Below, piece after piece: positions 16,509 to 23,910 of a stretch of DNA of 29,521 bases (positions are counted from its first letter, which is position 1; every line of letters begins with the position of its first letter). Source of the DNA: JBDSLU01 sp031407765 (GTDB lineage: Bacteria > Acidobacteriota > Vicinamibacteria > Vicinamibacterales > Vicinamibacteraceae); the NCBI GenBank assembly GCA_031407765.1, contig JANOIR010000489.1, positions 1 to 29,521 on the forward strand. The letters run 5' to 3'. The notes beneath the pieces are model-generated. The model had not been told where the DNA came from. It did not search any database and worked only from the letters and a program-made list of their open reading frames with translations. Position numbers and translations under genes: made by a program.

Positions 16509-18137
16509 TCACCAGGGCCCGGGTCGACTGCGTGCCACCGGCGCGCCGGAAGCGACCACCCGTGTGCGGGTCTCACCGGCGCGGTGCGACTCGACGATCA
16601 GGAGCCGCCGATCCGGCGACACTGCGCCGCCGAGCAGCATCAGGTGATAGCGCCCCGCCCAGCGGCGTCCCTGCGACCACTCGAGCGATGGCCTGGACGC
16701 CGGCCCGATCGCCTGCATGTACGGCGGCGGTGCCGGGACGACCCGCATGCGCGCCGAATCGGCATGGAAGAAGGTGAGCGTGGGCTGCGTGTGGCGCGAC
16801 AGTCGGGGAAAACGGCTGATGCGGAGCAGCGCCGCTTCGGGCTCGCGATCGGTCGTCGAGAGCACCTCGACGAGGTAGCCGTCGCCCCTGAAGGCCGCGC
16901 CTGGCGCCAGCGGAAGCGAGGCCGCCAGCCGGTGCCGCATGAAGACGAGGGTGGCGTCGGCGTCGAGCGTGACCGGCTTCACGGTCATCTCCGGCAGCGC
17001 CGAGGCGCGCACCGTGGCGAGCTCCTCCGACCAGCTTTCGCCGCCCCCCGCGGCGATAGGCAGCGCCGAGGCCGCGGCGGTCGGCCCGAAGCCCAGGCAG
17101 CACTGCTGGAAGCCGCCGACCGCGACGTCGCGCCCGTCGACGAGCACGCGCACGCGATCGACGAAGACGCCGGCCGACACGTCGCGCGGCAGGGACGGCA
17201 GCGCGAGGCGGCCACTGAGGAAGGCCACTGCGGTGCCGCCGGGGCCGGAGCCGCCCGCATCGGACCAGAGACCGGCCGGCGGCCGGAGTGGCTCGGCGAC
17301 CAGGGCCGCGAGCTCGGGCGCCGGTGGCGACGCCTGGTCTGGAGGCGGGAGGAAGCCTGGCGCATAGACGAGCACGATCCCGGCGCCGACCGCGGCCCAC
17401 GCCCGGCGCAGATGGTAGTGGGCCACGAGCACGACCAGCGCGAGCGCGGTGAGCCCGAGCGCAACCACCCAGCCGAGCGCGGTGCTGCGCGACCAGTCGG
17501 CGAGGCTGAAGCCGATGCCGAAGCTGGCCCAGCCCGGATTGCCGGTGAAGAACAGCATGCCCGTCATGGAAAGGTAGGCGAAGACAATCAGTCCGCCGGC
17601 CCCGGCAAGGAACCCCGGCAGCGTGCGCGTGGCGATGGCGAGGGCCCACGCCGGGACGATCGCGGCGCCGGCGGTCACGGCAATCTGGACCGTCGCGGCG
17701 ACGTGCGCGGAGAGCGGCGCGCCGTATGCGGCCAGGCGCACTGAATTGAGGAGCGCCGGCACGCCGACGAACACCAGGCCGAGCAGCGCCACCTTGGCGA
17801 GCGCGACGGCGTGCGGCGCCAGCGGCCGCGTGCGCCAGAAGGCGCGGTCATCGGACGGGTGATCGCCCAGGACCACGACCGCGGTCGCAACCCAGGTCAT
17901 CGCCCAGATCGCGAGGTCGAGCATGTAGACCTCCGCTTCGCCGGCCGCACTGCCGAAGCGCGGGTCGCCCGCGATCGGAGCGAACTGCAAGGTCCATTCG
18001 ACGTAGCCCATGCGCAGCAGCTCGAGTCCCACCATCGCGGCGATCAGCACGCGGTAGCGGGCCAGGTCGTAGCGGCAGAGATGCCGGACCGCGAGCCACG
18101 TCGAGAGGGGCGCGGGCGCGGACACCGGCGCGGTCAT
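16509..18137 (-). CDS. ABC transporter permease of a YtrA-type exporter
   Basis: A 542-residue membrane protein. The N-terminal ~300 residues hold about eight hydrophobic segments; the C-terminal ~240 residues form a mostly soluble domain probably outside the membrane, rich in short beta-like stretches. The ATG overlaps the stop of the ATPase gene (ATGA), fixing the start; the longer open frame upstream lies over the ATPase and is rejected. It should form the membrane channel for the ATPase at 18134-19051, in an operon headed by a GntR-type repressor. In Bacillus, YtrA-controlled ABC operons respond to cell-wall-active antibiotics. Whether this one does is inference. The large external domain is unusual for a simple ABC-2 permease. 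Confidence 0.8.
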   Translation of the reverse strand: MTAPVSAPAPLSTWLAVRHLCRYDLARYRVLIAAMVGLELLRMGYVEWTLQFAPIAGDPRFGSAAGEAEVYMLDLAIWAMTWVATAVVVLGDHPSDDRAFWRTRPLAPHAVALAKVALLGLVFVGVPALLNSVRLAAYGAPLSAHVAATVQIAVTAGAAIVPAWALAIATRTLPGFLAGAGGLIVFAYLSMTGMLFFTGNPGWASFGIGFSLADWSRSTALGWVVALGLTALALVVLVAHYHLRRAWAAVGAGIVLVYAPGFLPPPDQASPPAPELAALVAEPLRPPAGLWSDAGGSGPGGTAVAFLSGRLALPSLPRDVSAGVFVDRVRVLVDGRDVAVGGFQQCCLGFGPTAAASALPIAAGGGESWSEELATVRASALPEMTVKPVTLDADATLVFMRHRLAASLPLAPGAAFRGDGYLVEVLSTTDREPEAALLRISRFPRLSRHTQPTLTFFHADSARMRVVPAPPPYMQAIGPASRPSLEWSQGRRWAGRYHLMLLGGAVSPDRRLLIVESHRAGETRTRVVASGAPVARSRPGPW

Positions 18138-19051
18138 CGGCCGCCCCCGTTCGCCGCGGGCGCGCCGGCGGCGCGGGTCAGTGCGACGAAGATGTCGCGC
18201 AGCGACATGCGGGCGCTCTCGATGGCGGCCCCAGGAAACGCGCTCGCCCACTCCGACGGTGACGCCGCGGACACGCGCGAGTCGATGAAGCGCGCGGCAC
18301 GGCCCTCCACGGTGAAGCCGAGCCACGCGTCGGGGCGCTGGCCGGGCCCAGCCGCGCCGTCGGGCAGGCTGACCTCGACGCGGCGGAAGCGATCGAGGAG
18401 CGCGCTCATCGGCTCTTCGAGCGCGAGTCGGCCGCCGACGAGGAAGCCGACGTGATCGGCGAGGCGCTCGACATCGTCCATCTCGTGCGACGTGAGCAGC
18501 ACGCTCCACTCGGCGCGATCGGCGAGCTCGAGAAGGCCCGCCGTCAGATCGTCGCGGACCACCGGGTCGAGGCCGCTGAACGGCTCGTCGAGCACGAGGA
18601 CTGACGGCCGTGGCGCGAGCGCGGCGAGGAAGGCCGCCTTGATCCGCGTGCCGCGCGAGAGCGTCCTGATCCGTGCCTTCGGGTCGAGGCCGAAGCGCGT
18701 CCGCAGTTCGGTGGCGAAGGTGTCATCCCAGGTGGGGTAAAGCGGCCGGCAGAACGCCTCGAGCCCGGCGACGGTCAGGTGACCGGGCAGCCGCTGGTTC
18801 TCCGAGACGTAGCCGATGCGCATGAGTTCGGCCGGCCCGAGACGCCGCGAATCGACGCCGAGGACGCGCGCGACGCCGGCGCTGGGCGCGCGGAGGTTGA
18901 GCAGCGTCTTGAGCGTCGTCGTCTTGCCGGCGCCGTTCGGGCCGATGAGCGCGTAGATCGAGCCGCGCGGCACCCGCAGCGTCAATCCATCCACCGCGCG
19001 CGTTCGGCGGTAGCGGCAGGTGAGGGCTTCAATCTCGATGGCGTGGTTCAT
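18134..19051 (-). CDS. ABC transporter ATP-binding protein (YtrB-like)
   Basis: A 305-residue ATPase. Walker A GPNGAGKTT (37-45), signature LSRGT (131-135, where the canonical motif is LSGGQ), Walker B VLVLDE (151-156) and the switch histidine in LLTSHEMDD. The LSRGT variant is typical of the YtrB/CcmA-like ATPases linked to GntR regulators. The C-terminal ~90 residues after the nucleotide-binding domain form an extra regulatory extension. ATG start six bases after the GntR stop, with a GAGAGG ahead; its stop overlaps the permease start. Works at the cytoplasmic face of the inner membrane. Substrate unknown. Confidence 0.93.
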   Translation of the reverse strand: MNHAIEIEALTCRYRRTRAVDGLTLRVPRGSIYALIGPNGAGKTTTLKTLLNLRAPSAGVARVLGVDSRRLGPAELMRIGYVSENQRLPGHLTVAGLEAFCRPLYPTWDDTFATELRTRFGLDPKARIRTLSRGTRIKAAFLAALAPRPSVLVLDEPFSGLDPVVRDDLTAGLLELADRAEWSVLLTSHEMDDVERLADHVGFLVGGRLALEEPMSALLDRFRRVEVSLPDGAAGPGQRPDAWLGFTVEGRAARFIDSRVSAASPSEWASAFPGAAIESARMSLRDIFVALTRAAGAPAANGGGR

Positions 19052-19057
19052 CGGCGT

Positions 19058-19465
19058 TTACCTCTCGTGCAGGCGCTTCCAGCGGTCGCGCACCATGTCG
19101 ATCACGTCGGTCAGGCTCAGGCCGAGGCGCCGCGCCTCGACGACCAGGGGCTCGGCCAGGCGGTCCTCGAGCGCCGCGAGATCCGCGCGCCGCGCCGCGG
19201 TGTGGCCGGCGCCCTTGCCCGTATCGCGGGCGGTCACCACCGTGCCGATCCCGGGCTCGACGGCCAGGAGCCCGGTCTCGACGAGCAGCGCCACGATGCG
19301 CTGCGCCGTGTTCGGATTGACCTTCAGCTCCTGGCTGAGGGCGCGGACCGACGGAAAACGGTCGCCGGCGCGCAGCTGTCCAGACACCACGGCTCGCGTC
19401 ACCGCGTAGACCACCTGGTCGACGACGGGCTCGTTCGGACGCAGGGTCAGGCTGAAGGGCAGCAT
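19058..19465 (-). CDS. GntR-family regulator, YtrA subfamily
   Basis: A 135-residue repressor. A GntR winged-helix domain fills about residues 12-78 (VVDQVVYAVTRAVVSGQLRAGDRFPSVRALSQELKVNPNTAQR), followed by a short ~50-residue helical dimerisation region rather than a large effector domain, which marks the YtrA subgroup. It is the first gene of the exporter operon. Two inverted repeats of the form expected for YtrA operators lie directly upstream, one across the -10 box, so it very likely represses its own operon and is released by an unknown inducer. ATG start; no clear ribosome binding site. Confidence 0.93.
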   Translation of the reverse strand: MLPFSLTLRPNEPVVDQVVYAVTRAVVSGQLRAGDRFPSVRALSQELKVNPNTAQRIVALLVETGLLAVEPGIGTVVTARDTGKGAGHTAARRADLAALEDRLAEPLVVEARRLGLSLTDVIDMVRDRWKRLHER

Positions 19466-19472
19466 CGGCTGG

Positions 19473-19493
19473 TGTACTAGTCTCGATAGTACA
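19473..19493 (-). promoter_or_regulatory. YtrA-type operator 1
   Basis: Perfect 7-bp inverted repeat TGTACTA-N7-TAGTACA between the -10 box and the GntR start codon, close to the expected transcription start. Same arms and same seven-base spacer as operator 2, so the two are a matched pair, 26 bases apart centre to centre. Confidence 0.8.
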
Positions 19494-19498
19494 GCGAC

Positions 19499-19521
19499 GT
19501 GTACTAGTTACGCTAGTACAC
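19499..19521 (-). promoter_or_regulatory. YtrA-type operator 2 overlapping the -10 box
   Basis: Perfect 8-bp inverted repeat GTGTACTA-N7-TAGTACAC. Read as GTGTA-N13-TACAC it has the same geometry as the AGTGTA-N13-TACACT sites described for Bacillus YtrA. It covers the -10 box, so binding would block RNA polymerase. Confidence 0.85.
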
Positions 19522-19533
19522 CAGTGATGTCAA
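19505..19533 (-). promoter_or_regulatory. Sigma70-type promoter of the GntR exporter operon
   Basis: On the minus strand TTGACA (19528-19533) and TAACTA (19505-19510) are 17 bases apart. The -35 is a perfect consensus match. Operator 2 spans the -10 box and part of the spacer. Confidence 0.8.
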
Positions 19534-19544
19534 GGCTGGATACG

Positions 19545-19621
19545 ACTCCGGAGTGAAGGGCGAGAAAACGACTCCGAAGTGACAGGCCACTCCGGAGGGA
19601 CAGGCCACTCCGGAGTCGTTT
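19545..19621. repeat. ACTCCGGAGT repeat array with terminator-like stem
   Basis: Four copies of a palindromic core ACTCC(G/A)GAG start at 19545, 19571, 19589 and 19607, the last three at exact 18-base spacing. The outer arms AAACGACTCCG (19566-19576) and CGGAGTCGTTT (19611-19621) form a perfect 11-bp stem. On the minus strand it ends in TTTT just after the DUF1080 stop, so it may terminate that transcript and insulate the GntR promoter. Terminator function is inferred. Confidence 0.65.
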
Positions 19622-19631
19622 GGGGGGGCGG

Positions 19632-20324
19632 CTAGCGCTTGGTGAGGTCGCGGATGTAGAGGTCCTTGAAGCGCATCCGGCCGAGGCCGCCGGAGTGCAG
19701 CTGCAAAGAGATGTAGCCGTCGAACGATTTCGGCGTCGGATCGGTGAAGTCGACCATCAGCGTGCCGTTCAGCCACGACATGTATCGGCGGCCGACGACC
19801 CGCATCCGCATCTCGTTCCAATCCGTCGGCCGGATCACGGTTTCGAGCTCAGGCGCTGGCCAGACGACCCAGTTCCGGCCGTCGCCGTAGAGGCCGCCGG
19901 TGTGGTGGTTGAGCACGCGATCGATCTCGAACTGGAGACCCTGCGAGATGTCGACCGAGCCGGGCGGGAAGTCGGAATGGAAGAACACGCCGCTGTTGCC
20001 GTCGGCTTCGACCTTGAAGCGCAGGGTGAGATCGAAGTCGACGTACTTCTGCTCGGTGCGCAGGTAGCCGTATTCCTTGGTCACGCCGACGCCGACGATG
20101 GCGCCGTCCTCGACGGTCCACTGCTCCTGGCCGACCTTCACCCAGCCGGTGAGGTCCTTGCCGTTGAACAGCTGGACCCAGCCGGGCTCGGCCGGCTTCG
20201 CAGCCGGAGCCTGGGCTGTGGCCTGGGCGAATGTCGTCGGGACGAGATCGCACGCCGGCAACACGATGGCGAGCGCCGCGGCAGCGAGCGCCGGGCGCAG
20301 GAGGGAACGCGGTCGAAAGCTCAT
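19632..20324 (-). CDS. DUF1080 (3-keto-disaccharide hydrolase-like) secreted protein
   Basis: A 230-residue exported protein. An N-terminal hydrophobic segment ends in LPAC (C25), a possible though not ideal lipoprotein box. The rest is a concanavalin-like beta-sandwich of the DUF1080 family, with the diagnostic WVQLFNGKDLTGW start (about 48-60), GVFFHSD (about 115-121), the YGDGRNW loop and a C-terminal strand GRMRFKDLYIRDL. Family members hydrolyse 3-keto-glycosides or bind sugars and are abundant in Acidobacteriota and Planctomycetota. ATG overlaps the stop of the VOC gene (ATGA), which decides the start against the longer open frame. The stop is followed by a terminator-like repeat. Confidence 0.9.
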   Translation of the reverse strand: MSFRPRSLLRPALAAAALAIVLPACDLVPTTFAQATAQAPAAKPAEPGWVQLFNGKDLTGWVKVGQEQWTVEDGAIVGVGVTKEYGYLRTEQKYVDFDLTLRFKVEADGNSGVFFHSDFPPGSVDISQGLQFEIDRVLNHHTGGLYGDGRNWVVWPAPELETVIRPTDWNEMRMRVVGRRYMSWLNGTLMVDFTDPTPKSFDGYISLQLHSGGLGRMRFKDLYIRDLTKR

Positions 20325-20740
20325 GTCTGGCACCCCGTGGGTTGGGCGACGCGGATGCGGTTGCCATCCGGGTCGCGAAAGGCCATCTCGGTGTGGCCCC
20401 ACGGCATCGCCGTCGGGCCGTGCTCGAGCGCGACGTCCTCGAGGCCACCCCACTCGAGGAACAGCGTCGCAATCTCGATGGTCCACAAGCACACCTGGCC
20501 CTCGCGTCCAAGGTCGGTGCGCTCGGTGAGGATCAGGCTGGCGCCGCCGCGGCTCACCGAGACCGTGGCCGGTTCGTCCGCGCCGGCCTGGTGCCACCAG
20601 TCCTGGTGGAAGCCGAGACGGCCGCAGTAGAACCGGACGCTGCGGTTGGTGTCCTCCACGCGCAGCACCGGGATCGCCGCGACCAGGACGTCGGCGGTGG
20701 CCGAGACGTTGTGGAGCGGAGGGTCGTCGACCGCCATCAC
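20321..20740 (-). CDS. VOC (glyoxalase/bleomycin-resistance) family protein
   Basis: A 139-residue cytoplasmic protein with a single VOC fold: AAIPVLRVEDTNRSVRFYCGRLGF (about 21-44) followed by SRGGASLILTER and the C-terminal GHTEMAFRDPDGNRIRV repeat unit. VOC proteins bind a metal and act as lyases, isomerases, dioxygenases or antibiotic-binding proteins; the reaction cannot be named here. Start is GTG 20740 or the adjacent ATG 20737; a TAGGCT box five bases before the GTG favours a leaderless start at or near the GTG. Its stop overlaps the DUF1080 start, so the two are translationally coupled. Confidence 0.87.
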   Translation of the reverse strand: MMAVDDPPLHNVSATADVLVAAIPVLRVEDTNRSVRFYCGRLGFHQDWWHQAGADEPATVSVSRGGASLILTERTDLGREGQVCLWTIEIATLFLEWGGLEDVALEHGPTAMPWGHTEMAFRDPDGNRIRVAQPTGCQT

Positions 20741-20745
20741 GCGAC

Positions 20746-20751
20746 AGCCTA
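20746..20751 (-). promoter_or_regulatory. -10-like box for VOC/DUF1080 pair
   Basis: TAGGCT on the minus strand lies five bases before GTG 20740 (eight before ATG 20737). It fits the TANNNT pattern seen before other genes here. No ribosome binding site and no clear -35 are visible. Confidence 0.4.
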
Positions 20752-20876
20752 ACAGAACGCCGCCGCACGCGAATCCGTGCAGTCGTGGCTGGTTCCGTCA
20801 CGAAGTGGTCCCACGCGAACGTGTGCGCTTCAAGGCGTGCCCCCGTCGGACCGATTGAAGTCGTGCGGAGGTCGGA

Positions 20877-22649
20877 GTGCGCCCGCCGCAACCCATGCCC
20901 CATCTGATTCGGACCGGCGCGCCGGTGGCCGTCTCCTCGTCGCCCGTCCCGGAGAACCGTGAAGGTTCACGGCGTCCGCCCCGCTTCGTCGTCCGCGTCC
21001 TGGTCGCCTCGTTCACCACCGTCGTCCTCGTGCTGGTCTCGGTCATCGCCCTGCTCGGCTACCAGGCGCGGCAGGCCGTCGAGGCCCGCGTACGCGAAGA
21101 GCTCGAGGCCGGTCACCGCCTGGTCGCGATGTCGCAGGCCGAACGGCAGCGCAACGCGACGGTGCAAGCGACCGTCCTGACGCAGAGCGACGCGCTCGCC
21201 AACGCCTTCGAGCAGTTCCGCGCCGGCCGTAAGCTGGTCGGCGACGACGACCGCCTGACCGCGCTCGAATGGGAGCTGCGCAGCATCGAAGCCTTGCTCG
21301 ACGCCGACGTCGTCGGGGTCGCCGACGAGGCCGGTCGCGTGCTCTGCGCGTCGGGCCGCTACGCCCCGGCCTGGACCAACGAGCGGCTGATGCTCGACAC
21401 CGAGGCGCCTGGCACCTTCGAGGCGTTCGTCACCGCGCACGAGCGCCCGTTCGCGGTGACCGCGGCGCCGATCCGTGTCCGCGGCGGCCGCATCGGCCAC
21501 CTCGTCGTCGGCACCGCGCTCGATCAGCGCCACCTCGAACGGCTGGCGCACCTCGCCCATTCGGGCGTCGCCATCGTCATCGACGGCCGCGTCTTCGACA
21601 GCGCGCTGACGCCGCGCGATGCCGCCTTCCGCGCCGCCATCGGCAAGGGGCTGCTCCGCTCCGGCCTGCTCGAGGTCAAGGGCGAGGTGTTCGCGTATCG
21701 CCAGATCCGCCAGGTCGGGCCGGCCTCGTTCTACGCCATCGATTCGGTGACCGAGAAGGTGCGCGGTCTCACCGAGGCGGCGCTGCCCAAGCTGGTTGGG
21801 ATCGTCATCGCCAGCCTCGGCTTGTGCCTGCTGGCGAGCTTCCGCCTGGCGCGATCGGTGAGCGCGCCGATCGATCGGCTGTCGCGCGAGATGGCGGAGA
21901 TGGCCGACGTCCACGTCGCCACGCGCCTGCCGTCGACGCGGGCCGCCAGCCGCGAGGTCGCCACGCTCATCGCCTCGTTCAACCGGCTGTCGCATTCGCT
22001 GTCCTCGGCGCGGGCCGAGACCGACGCCGCGGTGGTCGGCGCGATCCGGGCGCTTGCCGCCGCTCTCGATGCCCGCGACGCCTACACCGCGGGCCACTCC
22101 GAGCGCGTCAGCGCCATCTCGGTGGCGATCGGCCGGCAGATGCAGATCTCGGACGAAGCCATCGAGGTGCTGCGGCTGGGCGCGCTGCTGCACGACATCG
22201 GGAAGATCGGCATCAGCGACAACATCCTCGGCAAGGCCGGCGCGCTCACCGACGACGAATACGAGATCATCAAGAGCCATCCGGTGCTGGGGGCGCAGAT
22301 CCTCCGCACGGTCGCGTTCCTCGAGCCGCACCTGCCGATCGTCGAGCTGCACCACGAGCAGCCGGACGGCCTCGGCTATCCGCACGGCCTGAAGGGCGAG
22401 CAGGTTCCGCTGCTCGCTCGTATCGTCCACGTCGCCGACGCCTTCGACGCGATGACCACGGCGCGGGCCTACCGCGCCGGCCGGCCGGCATCGGACGCCC
22501 TCGCCGTGCTGTGGCGCTTCGCCGGTACCCAGTTCGATCTCGACGCTGTGCGCGGCCTCTCCGCCGCCCTCCCGGAGTTCCTGCACGGCCTGCCGACTCG
22601 AGAAGAACGCGTCCCCGCCGAAGTCGTCCCGCTGCGCCGGGAAGCCTGA
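20877..22649 (+). CDS. Membrane sensor HD-GYP phosphodiesterase (paralogue 1)
   Basis: A 590-residue protein likely to degrade cyclic di-GMP. N-terminal membrane segment (about 38-61), an extracytoplasmic sensor region (about 62-303, Cache-like in length but not identified by motif), a second membrane segment (about 305-325), a HAMP-like linker (326-375) and an HD-GYP domain (about 385-560). Catalytic features are complete: H407, HD at 439-440 in LLHDIGKIGISD, HH at 492-493 and GYP at 500-502 in HHEQPDGLGYP. The GTG start is preceded by GGAGG with five-base spacing. It is divergent from the VOC gene and has a paralogue at 23911. No diguanylate cyclase is in the window. Confidence 0.93.
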   Translation: MRPPQPMPHLIRTGAPVAVSSSPVPENREGSRRPPRFVVRVLVASFTTVVLVLVSVIALLGYQARQAVEARVREELEAGHRLVAMSQAERQRNATVQATVLTQSDALANAFEQFRAGRKLVGDDDRLTALEWELRSIEALLDADVVGVADEAGRVLCASGRYAPAWTNERLMLDTEAPGTFEAFVTAHERPFAVTAAPIRVRGGRIGHLVVGTALDQRHLERLAHLAHSGVAIVIDGRVFDSALTPRDAAFRAAIGKGLLRSGLLEVKGEVFAYRQIRQVGPASFYAIDSVTEKVRGLTEAALPKLVGIVIASLGLCLLASFRLARSVSAPIDRLSREMAEMADVHVATRLPSTRAASREVATLIASFNRLSHSLSSARAETDAAVVGAIRALAAALDARDAYTAGHSERVSAISVAIGRQMQISDEAIEVLRLGALLHDIGKIGISDNILGKAGALTDDEYEIIKSHPVLGAQILRTVAFLEPHLPIVELHHEQPDGLGYPHGLKGEQVPLLARIVHVADAFDAMTTARAYRAGRPASDALAVLWRFAGTQFDLDAVRGLSAALPEFLHGLPTREERVPAEVVPLRREA

Positions 22650-22671
22650 GCCCGGCGAGGGCGGGGTGGCC

Positions 22672-22677
22672 TAAAAT
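22672..22677 (+). promoter_or_regulatory. -10 box for leaderless SH3-protein transcript
   Basis: TAAAAT, close to consensus, ends seven bases before ATG 22685. An in-frame ATG at 22676 overlaps this box and is therefore unlikely to be the start. Confidence 0.55.
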
Positions 22678-22684
22678 GTCCCAT

Positions 22685-23743
22685 ATGGCGATTCCACGAT
22701 TCGTGCTGCTGCTGGGCTTCGTCGTCGCGACGACGGCCCCCGCCGTCGCAGGCGCGCAACCGGTACCGCCGGCGCCGCGCCGCGACACCGTGACGGTGGC
22801 GCCGCCCGCCGAGCCCGGCCGGCGCGTCGTCGTCACCGCCGCCACGGCGCCGGCCCACAGCTGTGCGGCGGTCACCTGCCGCGTCGTCACCGATCTCGAG
22901 AAGGGCGCCATCGTCTCGGTCGTGAAGACCGAGGGCGACTGGCATCAGGTGCTGGTGCGCACATCCGAAAACGCGATGACCACCGGCTGGGTGCGGACGG
23001 GGCAGGTCGCGGCGACCAGCGACGTGGCGGCGCGCACCGCCACCGCGGACCGGACCGACGGCGTGTTCCGGCCGACCCTGCCGGCCGTGGGCGAGCCCGC
23101 CGCGGACGCCGCACCCGACCCGCGCGGCTGCCTGACCTGCGTGGCCACGCGTGAGCCGACGCCGGACGAATGGAACGCGGTGCTCGCCGAGGCGGCGACG
23201 AGGAAGGCGCGGCCCGATGCCAGTCGCGTCACGCCCGGCCTGGCCGACGGCCGCACCAATGACGAGCGGATGCGCGACGTCTTCGCCGAGCGCTACGAAC
23301 CCGAGCTGAAGCGGCTGTCCAGCCTCGCCGCCACCGTCGACAACGAACTGCAGTCGTACCTCGCCGCCTGCTTCGAGCGCTTCGCCTCGATCAAGGTCGA
23401 AGGCGCGGCGCCGCGCTCGACCGCCGTCGACGACATCCTCAAGGCGGCGCGCGCGGGGCCGGGCGCCGCCCGCTTCGCGCTGTGGTCGGGCACGGCCGGC
23501 TTCCAGTGGAACGAGACCTGGGCGCCGCAGCCCAACGACAGCTCGTCGATGCCGTCGTGCGGCCGGCTCTGGGAGGATGTCCGCGGTCGCGCCGATGGCC
23601 TGAAAGTCGACCTCGAATACCTCGAGCGCGATGCTCGCGAGCACGACATCTATCCCGGCGTCGTCCGCGACATGCTGGCGGCGCGCGGCCTCGCCGAGCC
23701 GAGCGGGCAGCCGCCCGCGGCGCCCGTCACGACCGTCCGTTAG
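22685..23743 (+). CDS. Secreted SH3-domain protein of unknown function
   Basis: A 352-residue exported protein. Signal peptide about 1-23 (hydrophobic VLLLGFVVATTAPAVAGA). A bacterial SH3-like domain covers about 40-110: VVTAATAPAHSCAAVTCRVV, then an AIVSVVKTEGDWHQVLV strand pair and GWVRTGQVA. SH3b domains often bind cell-wall peptides. The ~220-residue C-terminal part is not recognised; it is mainly helical in appearance and has cysteines at CLTC and later single positions, possibly forming disulphides. It lies between the two HD-GYP paralogues on the same strand, so a link to surface sensing or cell-envelope state is possible but unproven. Confidence 0.82.
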   Translation: MAIPRFVLLLGFVVATTAPAVAGAQPVPPAPRRDTVTVAPPAEPGRRVVVTAATAPAHSCAAVTCRVVTDLEKGAIVSVVKTEGDWHQVLVRTSENAMTTGWVRTGQVAATSDVAARTATADRTDGVFRPTLPAVGEPAADAAPDPRGCLTCVATREPTPDEWNAVLAEAATRKARPDASRVTPGLADGRTNDERMRDVFAERYEPELKRLSSLAATVDNELQSYLAACFERFASIKVEGAAPRSTAVDDILKAARAGPGAARFALWSGTAGFQWNETWAPQPNDSSSMPSCGRLWEDVRGRADGLKVDLEYLERDAREHDIYPGVVRDMLAARGLAEPSGQPPAAPVTTVR

Positions 23744-23910
23744 TGGCCCGTCTCGGCTGATTCACGACCATCTGCCGGGCGTGGGGCATCCCGGCGGCGC
23801 GCATCGCGGCCAGCCCCGCGAGGCGCGGTCGCGGACATCCGGCAGCGGCGTGCACCCGCGGGCAGTCCTGGTGCTGCAGGCGGCCCGACCGCGGCCGATT
23901 GCCCGATCGC

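Noticed and set aside
19545..19621. CRISPR-like array
   Set aside because: Only four short palindromic cores, no unique spacers of constant length beyond 8 bases, and no cas genes.
20325..20903. Long upstream extension of the DUF1080 open frame
   Set aside because: It runs over the VOC gene; the ATGA overlap and the signal sequence place the real start at 20324.
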